From a virus: a DNA stretch of 31,227 nucleotides. The stretch's first letter is position 1. Every line of letters starts with the position of its first letter. Of this stretch, positions 1-8,206 are shown piece after piece. The position numbers and the translations under genes were made by a program. The stretch lies in IMG/VR virus record IMGVR_UViG_3300042560_001854, positions 1 through 31,227 of that record, one strand, 5' to 3'. Below the pieces are notes generated by a model. That model did no database searches and had not been told where the DNA came from. It saw only the letters and a program-made list of their open reading frames with translations.

Positions 1-349
1 AATATCCTAAATCAGCTAGCTCTTGAACATCCAAAGGATCAGCAGCATGTTTCTCATTAATACCCTCAATAATGCAGCCGATAACCCGTTCAGATTGGTC
101 GAAAGCTGCGCAATTACCGCACAAAGCACTTTGAACATGCTCTATATCCGTATTCCATAGTTCAGCTTTACGTTCCCAAAAAGATTTATCGGGGTAGTCT
201 GGATTTAAAGGACCGTAAGCAAATTTTTCTATAGTCCAATTACGATTTTTTACGTTCTCTTCTACATTTAAAGTTGCCGAGGGACAAGTAGAGGATTTTT
301 GCGTAATTTCCTTCTCTAAAAAAACTTTAGATCTACTGGTGTGTTCCAT
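1..349 (-). CDS. CGNCAAFD-type phage protein, 3' part outside the window
   Basis: Open minus-strand frame starting at ATG 349 (in-frame TAA just upstream) and still open at base 1, so about 116 N-terminal residues are visible and the C-terminus is missing. The visible part has a polar N-terminus, a segment FWERKAELWNTDIEHVQ and then CGNCAAFDQSERVIGC, a Cys-rich motif with CxxC spacing. I associate this motif with a widespread hypothetical protein of cyanophages and other tailed phages that continues with further cysteines. Metal binding is plausible from the Cys spacing but not shown. It starts 5 nt after the stop of the small upstream gene, so the two are probably co-transcribed. Function unknown. 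Confidence 0.8.
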   Translation of the reverse strand, partial: MEHTSRSKVFLEKEITQKSSTCPSATLNVEENVKNRNWTIEKFAYGPLNPDYPDKSFWERKAELWNTDIEHVQSALCGNCAAFDQSERVIGCIIEGINEKHAADPLDVQELADLGY

Positions 350-353
350 ATCG

Positions 354-521
354 CTATCCAATTAATTCTCCTCTCATAAGTTGGGAAGCTGCTTTTCTTA
401 ACAAATTTTCTTTTACACTAGGAACTAACACTGCGTAAATATCCTTAAATTCAGGTAGACCACTTTTTTCTCGATAGGATTCACCTCCGGAAAGAGCGGT
501 TATAAGAGTCGAAAGATCCAT
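354..521 (-). CDS. Small hypothetical protein, 55 residues
   Basis: Complete minus-strand frame, ATG at 521 and TAG at 354-356. It begins MDLSTLITALSGGESYREK and ends MRGELIG. It fits neatly between its neighbours: 25 bp downstream of the DUF5872-like gene and 5 nt before the next start, exactly where a gene is expected in this gapless cluster. No signal peptide or membrane segment is visible; it is mostly helical and charged. I do not recognise the family. Context suggests a small virion or assembly protein, but that is inference. Confidence 0.6.
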   Translation of the reverse strand: MDLSTLITALSGGESYREKSGLPEFKDIYAVLVPSVKENLLRKAASQLMRGELIG

Positions 522-546
522 AGTGAGTTTTCTTTAATTTTAAACT

Positions 547-774
547 TTATTTTTTAGATGATTCATATTCTTCCCGAGTCTGCCAGTCTTCCTTACCCCA
601 CCGAGTAAGTCTGTTGCTTTCCGATTTTTTACCTTCATAACGTCCACCCATATCTTTATAGTATTTTGTCGCGAGCTGCATAGCCCGAGCACTGTGGCCA
701 CCAAGCTTTTTCCGAGCTTTAGCTTTTGCTTGCGCCCATTTTTCAGGGTCGCGTTTTTTAGCGATTTCAGCCAT
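547..774 (-). CDS. DUF5872-like basic protein
   Basis: A 75-residue, very basic protein. An N-terminal KKRDPEKWAQAKAKARKK helix is followed by a GGHSARAMQLATKYYKDMGG core and a tail with RLTRWGKEDWQTREE. This layout (KW..AKAKA..K.GG, ARAMQLA.KYYK, L.RW..E.W.T) matches what I know as the DUF5872 family, found in phages and large DNA viruses. The charge suggests nucleic-acid contact, but the biochemical role is not known to me. The start codon overlaps the upstream stop by one base (TAATG), pointing to translational coupling. Confidence 0.75.
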   Translation of the reverse strand: MAEIAKKRDPEKWAQAKAKARKKLGGHSARAMQLATKYYKDMGGRYEGKKSESNRLTRWGKEDWQTREEYESSKK

Positions 775-1058
775 TAGTAAAGAACAAAAACGCCATTAAC
801 AGTACCACTTATTAATGCTGTACAGGCTACAGGGAATAATTCGTCACCCTGTAGGTTATTAACAGTAAGTTCTTGATTAGGAGCGTCAGCAAGTTCAACA
901 ACTAAAACATCTTTACCGGAATGACTTTTAGCTTCAATAAAGATTCCGCGACAGACGGGAAAGTTCTTTCTCCCAGACGCTGGAAGCCACTCAAATCCGC
1001 TGCCATAAGGAAGCGAAGAAGTTTGTCCGTATACACTTCCAAAAGCTTTAACGTCCAT
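774..1058 (-). CDS. Small beta-rich hypothetical protein
   Basis: Complete 94-residue frame with ATG at 1058. Almost all beta-prone with few charged runs: an N-terminal half with Gly/Ser turns and a C-terminal segment NLQGDELFPVACTALISG ending VNGVFVLY. The pattern 'F.N...G..LP(V/I)...(V/I)...GT.......LY' recalls small phage virion-associated beta proteins (head fibre, decoration or spike-like), a resemblance by eye only. It sits between DUF5872-like and DUF3310-like genes with a 1-nt overlap downstream and a 1-nt gap upstream. A structural role is a reasonable guess; the sequence does not prove it. Confidence 0.7.
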   Translation of the reverse strand: MDVKAFGSVYGQTSSLPYGSGFEWLPASGRKNFPVCRGIFIEAKSHSGKDVLVVELADAPNQELTVNNLQGDELFPVACTALISGTVNGVFVLY

Positions 1059-1059
1059 A

Positions 1060-1332
1060 TCAACCGAGTGTTTCTAACAGTTTAACAAGATATTCAACAG
1101 CTTTTTCTAAATCCTGTTTTCCGTTTTTTTGTTCCCACCGCCAGAGATATTTTTGTGCACAACCTTCAAGATAGCCTTGATACTTTACGAGCCCCATAGA
1201 AGCCCGTTGCACGTCGTAACACTCTAAACCTTCACGAACGTAGTAATTAGGTCGGACAGGATCTTCAACTGGGGTTGAACCAATAGACGACTCCTCCATT
1301 GTTTTCGACATACTTTCGTAACCGGTACGCAT
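1060..1332 (-). CDS. DUF3310-like protein
   Basis: About 90 residues. The core PNYYVREGLECYDVQRAS...YQGYLEGCAQKYLWRW..KNG.QDLEKAVEYLVKLLE matches DUF3310, a small helical family common in tailed phages. Its hallmarks are an N-terminal P.(H/Y)Y...G.E..D, then G...KYL.R...K.G..DL.KA..YL. Some members are labelled nucleotide kinase, but this one has no P-loop, so I leave function open. Three starts are possible: GTG 1338, ATG 1332 and ATG 1311. I use 1332; the core lies well after all three. A 78-bp gap separates it from the upstream glycosyltransferase-like gene. Confidence 0.75.
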   Translation of the reverse strand: MRTGYESMSKTMEESSIGSTPVEDPVRPNYYVREGLECYDVQRASMGLVKYQGYLEGCAQKYLWRWEQKNGKQDLEKAVEYLVKLLETLG

Positions 1333-1416
1333 CTTCACGACTAATAGTCTCGCACTTACGGAAGTTTTTTAGCACATAACAGACAGAAACAAAAGCCGCC
1401 CCACGGGAGACCACGA

Positions 1417-2286
1417 CTAGAGATCGAACATCTCCTTACAGTCTAAAACTCCACCTAACTTTGTGTATAACTCTGGCGCGTATTTTGTGTCATCATGTTG
1501 TAACAAACACCAAGGATGCGGTTGATACACACCCTTCACCTTTTTAATTGGAACACACCGTCTGTGTTCATGCCCCGCAGGCAGATTCTCAAAAGCTAAT
1601 CCCATTGAGCTCCGATCCGCTATCGGCCAGTTACGCACCCCGACAAGTTCATAACTCTTGTGGGGATCGAAGCTCTGAGATCGGATGTATTTATCTGCGT
1701 CCGTTTGATCCAGAATCATCGCTCCGTAATACGGATTAGCGACCTGAACAAACAAATCGAAATCGTGGCTGATAACCAAAATCTTCGGGACTTTAAATCC
1801 GATGTCGTGCCAGACGTTTTTAGTTTCTTTCGTTAGTGAATACTTTTGGTAGTTATCAAATGGAACTTTTTTACCTTTGAAGTTTTCATACCGAATAAAG
1901 CCGGGTTCTAATTTGTAACGAGCTAGCGGTTGCTTCCACCGGAGCCAGTAATGAAAACTTTCGACCGGAATGATCATGTCATTTTCTTGATAAATATAAA
2001 AATCTGCTTCTTTACGTAAAACAGCTGTAGCTAGATCGTTTTTATGTGCCCAAGTTAAATACCAGCCTTCATATCCTGGCGACGCCACAATCACTTCGGT
2101 TTTAAGCGAGCTAAAAGCCTCCAGAACAGTTTCTAACTGCTCCTGATCATTTTGAGAATCGTAATCAATATAGATTTTTACAGTGATGTCGTACGGGTAT
2201 TTACTGTAAGTATTTAAGACGTTTACAAGAGTATTAATGCGCTCTAAAGGCTTGTGGGCGGTTATGGCCAACCAAATTTTCTTCAT
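1417..2286 (-). CDS. Glycosyltransferase-like protein (GT-A type)
   Basis: A 289-residue protein starting MKKIWLAITAHKPLERI, a typical beta1/alpha1 opening of nucleotide-sugar-dependent GT-A transferases. A second strand VKIYIDYDS follows, and near residue 100 comes YIYQENDMIIP, where END takes the place usually held by the metal-binding DxD. The middle contains W/Y-rich segments and NPYYGAMILDQ; the C-terminal third has AGHEHRRC and HPWCLLQHDD. Donor and acceptor cannot be predicted. It lies directly downstream of the terminase gene (47-bp gap), an unusual spot for a sugar enzyme. I am fairly confident it is a glycosyltransferase fold, less so that it is active, because the DxD is not canonical. 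Confidence 0.65.
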   Translation of the reverse strand: MKKIWLAITAHKPLERINTLVNVLNTYSKYPYDITVKIYIDYDSQNDQEQLETVLEAFSSLKTEVIVASPGYEGWYLTWAHKNDLATAVLRKEADFYIYQENDMIIPVESFHYWLRWKQPLARYKLEPGFIRYENFKGKKVPFDNYQKYSLTKETKNVWHDIGFKVPKILVISHDFDLFVQVANPYYGAMILDQTDADKYIRSQSFDPHKSYELVGVRNWPIADRSSMGLAFENLPAGHEHRRCVPIKKVKGVYQPHPWCLLQHDDTKYAPELYTKLGGVLDCKEMFDL

Positions 2287-2333
2287 ACGCTCAGCCTAGA
2301 GTGACAGCACTTTAAAAGCAAAATCGAGACTCA

Positions 2334-3854
2334 TCAGTATTCGATAGAAAAATTTCCCCTCCTCTGTAAGAACGTAATCAACCACGTGTAGCTGTCCAGC
2401 AGATCATCGTGTGCGGTCGAACCGACGTTAATCAACTGATCAAACAAGGCGTCGAACTTGCGGTATTTGTTGAAGATAACTTTTTTGTTTTCGAGCAATC
2501 CCAGTGTGCCGCGAAAACGTGCGATCTTATCTCCACGGAAGCCTTTGACCTCGTGAATATGGAGGTTGGTTAGCTCTCGTTCGTTCAATAAAACACGCCT
2601 TAAATCCGCCGCAAGCGAAGCCTGATACGCAACGGATTCGACCACAAGAGTCACCGTGGAATACGTAGGGAAATAAATATCGCCTTGTTTATTTAAGATC
2701 CCCCACTCCAACAACATGTCGCAAAGCAAATCAATTTTTTCTAGGTTTCCGATGCTTCTACATTGGTGCGAATCGATAATGTAATATTTATCTTTTAGTC
2801 TTCCACCAAGCACAAACGCGGTGTAGTCGCTGGTTTCGTTTTTACTCGCCGAGAGGTCGATACCGACGGCTAAGGTGTCAAATTCTGTTACAACCTCACC
2901 TTTAATAAGGAGATCTGGTGACACGACCAGATCCGAAGTCATGACGGGTTGCTGTTGATACTGGAACGCAAATGCGACCGGATCCAGCTCCTTTTGTCCA
3001 AGCAGATAATCCACGGACCACTGCTCTGGCCAGTACGAAACAGGTTCTCCTCGGTCGCTATAAGTTAGTGCTTCTTGAACAACCTGTTTCCATCCTTTTG
3101 AGGGGATAAACATAGTTTTATGAATATCCAACGGGTGGAACCGAGTTCCCAAACAGATAGCCCGCCCACCTTCAAAAATAATTGGCGCGATAACTGAGCT
3201 CCAGTTCTGAAGCATTTCGTCCCGAATAGCTGGGTTGCGAATATCTGTACTACTTTTAATAGGGTCATCTAGTAATACCAAGTGAGCCCGCTTACTGGTA
3301 ATACTTCCACGCAGACCTGCTGCACGTAGAGTAAATTCTTCGTCACCAACACGAGGAATATCCGCGTAATCAAAATCAATCGACCAACCGATGTCGCTTT
3401 GCATCCCTGGCTTTAATCGGCACGACGGGAAGATTTTCTTAAAGGTTGAGCTGTCGACGATCTGCTTAATAATCCGGCTTTTTGGGATAGCCGTAGCAAT
3501 GTTGTACGACGTGTAAATAATTTGAAGGGGCTTCTTTGCTGCCGTATGCCGACCGATACACCACGCGGTAAACAGGTTTAAACACGTGGATTTGGCCGAA
3601 CCACGCGGGCTGAGGATGTCAGTGTTTGGGCCAGCAATATCAAGCAGATAACGGTTACTCTCGCCAGTTATAAGTTCTCTGTGCCACTCCAGCATATGTC
3701 GTGCAGGAGGTTTCTCAAAGAGAGTACAAAACGTATGAAAGTTATTTGATGCTCTGTTATATATCGAATCTACCGACTCAGAAAGTTCACCTTGCGCACG
3801 CAACGCATTCATTTGCGCTGTACGCCGATAAGCAAAACTTTCCCGACTAGGCAT
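2334..3854 (-). CDS. terL: Terminase large subunit (DNA packaging ATPase/nuclease)
   Basis: A 506-residue, full-length TerL. It pumps DNA into the prohead and cuts concatemers. N-terminal ATPase: Walker A as RGSAKST (residues 84-90), Walker B as LVLLDD (192-197), and a coupling motif GTRFH (236-240). C-terminal RNase H-like nuclease: GIDLSASK with Asp333, VVES with Glu406, and HDDLLDS (483-489) supplying the last acidic residues. All motor and nuclease motifs are intact, so it is probably functional. Start is ATG 3854 in a 52-bp divergent spacer shared with the plus-strand GT4 gene. No small subunit lies next to it; the 176-residue protein at 6157-6687 is a speculative candidate. TerL fixes the replicon as a tailed phage. 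Confidence 0.95.
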   Translation of the reverse strand: MPSRESFAYRRTAQMNALRAQGELSESVDSIYNRASNNFHTFCTLFEKPPARHMLEWHRELITGESNRYLLDIAGPNTDILSPRGSAKSTCLNLFTAWCIGRHTAAKKPLQIIYTSYNIATAIPKSRIIKQIVDSSTFKKIFPSCRLKPGMQSDIGWSIDFDYADIPRVGDEEFTLRAAGLRGSITSKRAHLVLLDDPIKSSTDIRNPAIRDEMLQNWSSVIAPIIFEGGRAICLGTRFHPLDIHKTMFIPSKGWKQVVQEALTYSDRGEPVSYWPEQWSVDYLLGQKELDPVAFAFQYQQQPVMTSDLVVSPDLLIKGEVVTEFDTLAVGIDLSASKNETSDYTAFVLGGRLKDKYYIIDSHQCRSIGNLEKIDLLCDMLLEWGILNKQGDIYFPTYSTVTLVVESVAYQASLAADLRRVLLNERELTNLHIHEVKGFRGDKIARFRGTLGLLENKKVIFNKYRKFDALFDQLINVGSTAHDDLLDSYTWLITFLQRRGNFSIEY

Positions 3855-3876
3855 ATCAGTAAACTAACAGTGCTGC

Positions 3877-3882
3877 TATATT
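3877..3882 (+). promoter_or_regulatory. Putative -10 element of a divergent promoter
   Basis: In the spacer between TerL and the GT4 gene the sequence TGCTGCTATATTAAC gives a TATATT -10-like hexamer 24 nt before ATG 3907. On the opposite strand the same bases read TAATAT, so the site could also serve terL. No convincing -35 is visible. TGCTGCTA recurs at 9848 and 10652, both between genes. Confidence 0.4.
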
Positions 3883-3906
3883 AACCGTATTAACAGCCAA
3901 CATCAA

Positions 3907-5079
3907 ATGGCAAAGATTCTTTGGTACGGAGATGCCTGCAGTAATACGGGGTTTGGTAGAGTAACACACAGTGTTCTAGAGCACTTGTGCAAACAACATG
4001 AAGTTCATGTGCTAGGAATAAATTATAGCGGAGATCCTCATACATATCCTTACAAAATTTATCCTGCGGCAAATGTCCACTGCGGAGACCGCTTTGGGCT
4101 TCCACGGGTGCCTGAGCTCATCGAGAAAATATCTCCTGACGTTATTATCTGCCTTAACGATATTTGGGTTGTAAATCAGTTCTGGGAACGAGCTCAGTTT
4201 CTGAAAGAAAAGCACAAATTTAAATTTTTAGCTTATTTCCCAATCGACAGCGAGCGTTACTTTCCAGACATGCTGTCGAATATCCCGCACTGGGATATGG
4301 CGATTACGTTCACGATTCCGTGTGCTCACCGAATTCTGTCTCACGGAATTAAGCCAAGCAAGATCGGTGTACTTCCCCACGGTGTCGATAACACCCGTTT
4401 TTACCCGATCGACAAAAAAGAAGCTCGCCGTCAACTGCGTCTGCCAGAAGACAAATTCATCATTTTAAACGCCAACCGCAACCAACCCAGGAAGCGGATT
4501 GATCTAACGATTCAAGCGTTTGCGAAGTTTGCTGTTGATAATCCGGACGCGATGCTGTACCTGCACATGGGTACAAAAGACCTAGGTTGGGACGTCATGG
4601 CTCTGTTCCAACAGGAGATGAAGCGCCGTGGATTGGAGGACAGCAAGCGCCTGATCCTAACGTCGCAAAACATTAACTACACAGACGCCCCACCGGATGA
4701 ACTGCTGAACGTTATCTACAACGCTTGCGACGTCGGCTTAAATACCGCTGATGGCGAAGGTTGGGGACTGGTTAGTTTCGAACACGCAAGCTGCAAAAAA
4801 CCGCAGATCGTTCCTAATCACACGGCGTGTGCTGACATTTGGAAGGAGGCCGGTGCTCTCGCCAACATTTCTACATGGATCATCGACAAAGATCTTGGAG
4901 TGGAACGCGGATTAGTCGACACTGACCACGTGGTTCAGCTCCTAGATGAGCTGCAAAGCAATCCGGACATTTACGAGGATGTGGCGCAAGCTTGCTATGA
5001 CGTCACGCAACGATCGGAATACCGCTGGGAGCACATCGCTTCCGGTTTCTCTCAAGCTGTCGAAGACCTCCTGAGCTGA
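3907..5079 (+). CDS. GT4-type glycosyltransferase (GT-B fold)
   Basis: A 390-residue retaining-type glycosyltransferase. The N-terminal Rossmann domain starts AKILWYGDACSNTGFGRV, with the Gly-rich acceptor-side loop. A hinge region around 150-200 contains VLPHGVD and NANRNQPRKRIDL, the classic start of the GT4 donor domain. The donor site is GEGWGLVSFE with Glu284 and Glu292 in EX7E spacing. Such enzymes move a sugar from a nucleotide-sugar donor to glycan, lipid or protein; the donor is not predictable here. It is the first gene of a plus-strand island inside the minus-strand left arm and is followed after a single base by the GH130-like gene, so the two surely share an mRNA. Confidence 0.9.
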   Translation: MAKILWYGDACSNTGFGRVTHSVLEHLCKQHEVHVLGINYSGDPHTYPYKIYPAANVHCGDRFGLPRVPELIEKISPDVIICLNDIWVVNQFWERAQFLKEKHKFKFLAYFPIDSERYFPDMLSNIPHWDMAITFTIPCAHRILSHGIKPSKIGVLPHGVDNTRFYPIDKKEARRQLRLPEDKFIILNANRNQPRKRIDLTIQAFAKFAVDNPDAMLYLHMGTKDLGWDVMALFQQEMKRRGLEDSKRLILTSQNINYTDAPPDELLNVIYNACDVGLNTADGEGWGLVSFEHASCKKPQIVPNHTACADIWKEAGALANISTWIIDKDLGVERGLVDTDHVVQLLDELQSNPDIYEDVAQACYDVTQRSEYRWEHIASGFSQAVEDLLS

Positions 5080-5080
5080 C

Positions 5081-6160
5081 ATGCAAACTACACATCGATT
5101 TTTTCACAAATACAGCAACGTCGTACACCCCGTACGGGTCGAACAACCCGGTATAGTCGACGTCTATACGCAAGCGGAGAAGCTAGGCGGTACGTTCACT
5201 CGAATCGTCCACAACCTCCCCGAAAACTCCGTAGCTAATTTCAGCCCTTGCGTCATCAAACATAAGGACACCACCTACATAGCGTGGAGGTCCCAGGAGC
5301 AGCCGTTTGGTTTCCGCTGGGACAACAAGTATTTCTATTTAAACGACACACCTACAGATATTTATATTGGGCATTTAGCTAATGACGAGACAATCTTAGG
5401 TGCAAAGAACATGCGTCCTAAGAAGCACCGACTCAGCTACGAAGACCCGAGGTTATTCGTAGGTCCCGATAACGAGTTGTACACCCAGTTCGTTGTTTCG
5501 GCTTACGCCAGTAAGTACGACAAAGGTCCGGAATCTAGATACGGTCAACCGAAGGTTGCTGTTTGCTACGTAGACGAAAACTGCGATGCGGTGTCAGCTG
5601 CGTTTCCCCCGATCGGTAATAACCGTAAAAAAGGAATAGCAGAAAAAAACTGGTGTTTCTTCAGCAAAGACGATTACCTTCACTGTCTGTACTCGACAAG
5701 ACCCTTAGTTATTGAGCGGGAACAAGGTGAAAAGTTGACGGTGGACACGTCCGTACTAGACGAAGTTACACAAAAATGTCCGACCTTTAACTCCACAGCT
5801 CCCATTAACCTGGGGTACGGCTACCTAGTGTTTTATCACTGGAAGCACATGGCAGCTACACCGACAGGGTTTAGCTTCCTTCTCTACCATTTGGGTGCTT
5901 ACATCGTTGATAAAGATTTTACCAAGATCCTGTATGTGGATAAAGAACCCCTGTTTTCAGGCTCGTTAAACGATCAGGTAATTCAGTGGACAAACTATGC
6001 GGGACAACCTGTGTCCACACAGCCCGCAGTAATTCTGCCATTTGGTGGCTTTATAGAAAACACAGATCTCGTGCTGTCGTTAGGCGTCAACGACGCATTT
6101 ATGGGGATATTTAGGTGCCCGGTAGAGAAGATTATGAAGCGTATGACTAAAGTAAATTAG
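5081..6160 (+). CDS. GH130-like glycosidase/phosphorylase (five-bladed propeller)
   Basis: A 359-residue protein with the layout of GH130 mannoside phosphorylases and hydrolases. It has FSPCVIKHKDTTYIAWR (residues 54-70), SYEDPRLF (119-126, matching the family's EDPR motif), EKNWCFF (188-194, like the phosphate-side KNW motif), STAPINLGYGYLVFYHW (238-254) and a late VILPFGGF. Family members split or, with phosphate, phosphorolyse beta-mannosides. Length and motif order are normal, with no truncation. Its start lies 1 nt behind the GT4 gene, suggesting a make-and-trim pair for one glycan. The 3' end overlaps the convergent minus-strand gene by 4 bp. The substrate is unknown. Confidence 0.75.
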   Translation: MQTTHRFFHKYSNVVHPVRVEQPGIVDVYTQAEKLGGTFTRIVHNLPENSVANFSPCVIKHKDTTYIAWRSQEQPFGFRWDNKYFYLNDTPTDIYIGHLANDETILGAKNMRPKKHRLSYEDPRLFVGPDNELYTQFVVSAYASKYDKGPESRYGQPKVAVCYVDENCDAVSAAFPPIGNNRKKGIAEKNWCFFSKDDYLHCLYSTRPLVIEREQGEKLTVDTSVLDEVTQKCPTFNSTAPINLGYGYLVFYHWKHMAATPTGFSFLLYHLGAYIVDKDFTKILYVDKEPLFSGSLNDQVIQWTNYAGQPVSTQPAVILPFGGFIENTDLVLSLGVNDAFMGIFRCPVEKIMKRMTKVN

Positions 6161-6687
6161 TTCTTCTCTTCTCGCTCTAACGTAGACCAGACCAAAATAG
6201 CGGCGTCGTCGACCAAGGTTTGCAGAGTGGGCTGACCATCGAGAGTCTGAATAAGCTCGCGAATACACCGGTCAGCCCCTGCAAGCAAAAGTCCACGGCG
6301 ATCGAGACCGTCGGTAATTGAACGCACGGCTTGGATGTGGGACCGCAGCTCTTTCTGTAGCGCCGAAATTTTTGTCGCTGCAGTCGCGAAATCTAACATC
6401 CCCGTTGTAGTCATATCCCGCACGTTTTTAATGTCGTCGCTTATAGCGTCGATCTCAATTAGGAGGACTTTACGTAAGTCTTGTTTAGGGTACTTTTCCT
6501 GTACCCATGCAGTCAAATCAGCAATACTGCCGTTATACCCAGGCTTTAAAAATCGAGCGTATAGATACGACTCAATGTCACTTGTAGCATTCTTTGCATA
6601 ATGTACAAACGCATCTTTTTGTGACTTGTCTAAACTTTCAAGCCACGATGCAACTGTGTCAGAACATCCAATAATCGACTTAATCAC
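6157..6687 (-). CDS. Helical hypothetical protein; small-terminase candidate
   Basis: A 176-residue, almost entirely helical protein with GTG start at 6687 overlapping the upstream stop (GTGA). The N-terminal part contains FLKPGYNGSIADLTAWVQ, possibly a small DNA-binding-like helical unit. The middle is a coiled-coil-like stretch (about residues 75-120), followed by ITDGLDRRGLLLAGADRCI. A helical head followed by a coiled coil is compatible with a phage small terminase subunit, and none is otherwise seen, but I have no motif that proves it. It is the last gene of the putative ejection-protein cluster and converges with the GH130-like gene (4-bp overlap). Confidence 0.6.
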   Translation of the reverse strand: MIKSIIGCSDTVASWLESLDKSQKDAFVHYAKNATSDIESYLYARFLKPGYNGSIADLTAWVQEKYPKQDLRKVLLIEIDAISDDIKNVRDMTTTGMLDFATAATKISALQKELRSHIQAVRSITDGLDRRGLLLAGADRCIRELIQTLDGQPTLQTLVDDAAILVWSTLEREEKN

Positions 6688-7460
6688 GCAAACATCCGCT
6701 GACCGGCAAGAGCCATACCGGCTCCGTACCGTTTCAGAGCTAACTGCCCTTCGATGTTACCCCGCTGAACAGCAAGTTGACTACGGGTATTCTCTTGCAT
6801 TTTTGAAATATCTAAATTAGTACGCGAGATGTCGCTCACCATCTTATTCCGAGTTTGTGCGGCGTCTAGCGTAGCCTGAGCCTGCGCTTGAGCCCCAGGC
6901 TGGAGAAGAGAAGTCTGACCCGCAAGTGCAGTCTTCTGTAAATCTCCCACGGTTGAAGCGTAAGTCTTAGCCAAACTCGCCGCAGTCTCAGGACCAAGAA
7001 GCTCTGTAGCTAACTTGGCTGAGCCTGCTTTCGACTGAAGATCCAGAACATTACTAGCGTATTGAGAAGCAATTCCAGCTTGAAGCGCACCTTGCGTGGT
7101 GTCACGAGTAGAGGCTTGCTGAAACTGGTCGTACGAAGTCTGAGCGCCAAACTGAAGTTGGCCTTGCAAACTAGAAACATAAGGAGCCATTAAAGCCCCC
7201 AGTTCCTGGCCAGCAATATTCAGACGAGTTGTTCCCGGAGCTAGCGCATTAGCGTATAAGGATGCGAAGTCTTGAGTTTGGAGTTGTCCGCCACCGCCTC
7301 CTCCAAAAATACTTCCGACACCTCCGACAAAACTACCAAGTCCTCCCAGAGTTGAACCTAAAGCACTTCCGGATAAAGCTCCGCCTAAAAAGCCCGCACC
7401 AGCTCCTCCTCCGCCTGTAAGCAAAGGCATAGCAAGAGCAGTAGCAAATGGAACCGGCAT
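6684..7460 (-). CDS. Gly/Ala/Gln-rich putative internal virion protein
   Basis: 258 residues. The first 60 form a low-complexity Gly-rich hydrophobic segment (repeated GGGG, LGGLG, VGGVG), like the membrane-active N-termini of phage internal virion and ejection proteins. From about 60 on it is Gln/Ala/Ser-rich helix with few aromatics, ending in a basic stretch GQLALKRYGAGMALAGQRMF. ATG 7460 lies just after the previous stop, and its own stop overlaps the next start. With the next two upstream genes it forms a set of similar size and composition, as in ejection-protein clusters of short-tailed phages. Assignment rests on composition and context, not homology. Confidence 0.65.
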   Translation of the reverse strand: MPVPFATALAMPLLTGGGGAGAGFLGGALSGSALGSTLGGLGSFVGGVGSIFGGGGGGQLQTQDFASLYANALAPGTTRLNIAGQELGALMAPYVSSLQGQLQFGAQTSYDQFQQASTRDTTQGALQAGIASQYASNVLDLQSKAGSAKLATELLGPETAASLAKTYASTVGDLQKTALAGQTSLLQPGAQAQAQATLDAAQTRNKMVSDISRTNLDISKMQENTRSQLAVQRGNIEGQLALKRYGAGMALAGQRMFA

Positions 7461-7462
7461 AT

Positions 7463-8197
7463 TTAAGCCCTCCCAGTTAAAGTAATCGGCTTAAGAGCAG
7501 CTTGAAATGCCTGACTGACAACATTGGGATTCATTTGAGAGGAAGCCCAAACAGCTGAAGCCAATGCTGCCGCTTGAGTTGCATTTGCATTTATCTGAGC
7601 GACTCTAGCCTCACGCCACGCTTGGATATTTTCTTTTTCTATTTCGCGAGCAGTACGTTCTTTTGATTGTCGTTCAGCAAGGGCACTTGTAACTATGCTG
7701 CGTTCTAGGGCCGCACGATTTTGAATATCACTTATAGCCTGCAACGTGGCAGGATCTCTAATTTTTTTAATCTCTTCTAAAATTTGTTGAAATTCGTTAA
7801 GTTGTTGTTGTTTAATAGTGTCTTGCGGTTTATCCCCCGTAAGAACCGGAGGAGCAGGAGGAGTATACGGACCTGCAGTACCACCATACCCTTGACCACC
7901 AGTAGACGCGGGTTTTTTATCTTCCTTAGGAGCGGGCTCAAACCCCTTTGGATACCGCCCAGTCACTTTTCTAAAGCTTTCACCAGACTGAGGACCATAG
8001 CCAGGTATTGTATATTTAACATCACCATCGGGCATTTGAACAGGTTTACCTACCTGTGATTCGTCATAACCATAAGGTAGTTCACCCCCAAAAACTTTTT
8101 CATCTAAAACGTTATAAGCCCGAGAGTGAAGACCGAAAGGGTTAAAAATAGTCCCTTCTAAAACGTTGTTTAAAAAACCAAGAGCATCGGGATTCAT
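7463..8197 (-). CDS. Putative internal virion protein, coiled-coil C-terminal half
   Basis: 244 residues. The N-terminal 90 are a Gly/Pro/Tyr-rich head domain with VQMPDGDVKYTIPGYGPQ. A Pro/Gly linker around 95-120 follows (TPPAPPVLTGDKP). The C-terminal half is a long helix or coiled coil with ALAERQSKERTAREIEKENI and then Ala-rich repeats. ATG 8197 has a strong Shine-Dalgarno (AGGAGG, 5 nt before), the best ribosome site in this cluster, fitting a protein needed in high amount. The coiled coil resembles that of the next upstream gene. I read it as a structural or ejected protein; no named family recognised. Confidence 0.65.
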   Translation of the reverse strand: MNPDALGFLNNVLEGTIFNPFGLHSRAYNVLDEKVFGGELPYGYDESQVGKPVQMPDGDVKYTIPGYGPQSGESFRKVTGRYPKGFEPAPKEDKKPASTGGQGYGGTAGPYTPPAPPVLTGDKPQDTIKQQQLNEFQQILEEIKKIRDPATLQAISDIQNRAALERSIVTSALAERQSKERTAREIEKENIQAWREARVAQINANATQAAALASAVWASSQMNPNVVSQAFQAALKPITLTGRA

Positions 8198-8206
8198 AAT
8201 AACCTC

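Noticed and set aside
6157-6687. Firm call as small terminase subunit
   Set aside because: Only helical layout and context support it; no recognisable DNA-binding motif.
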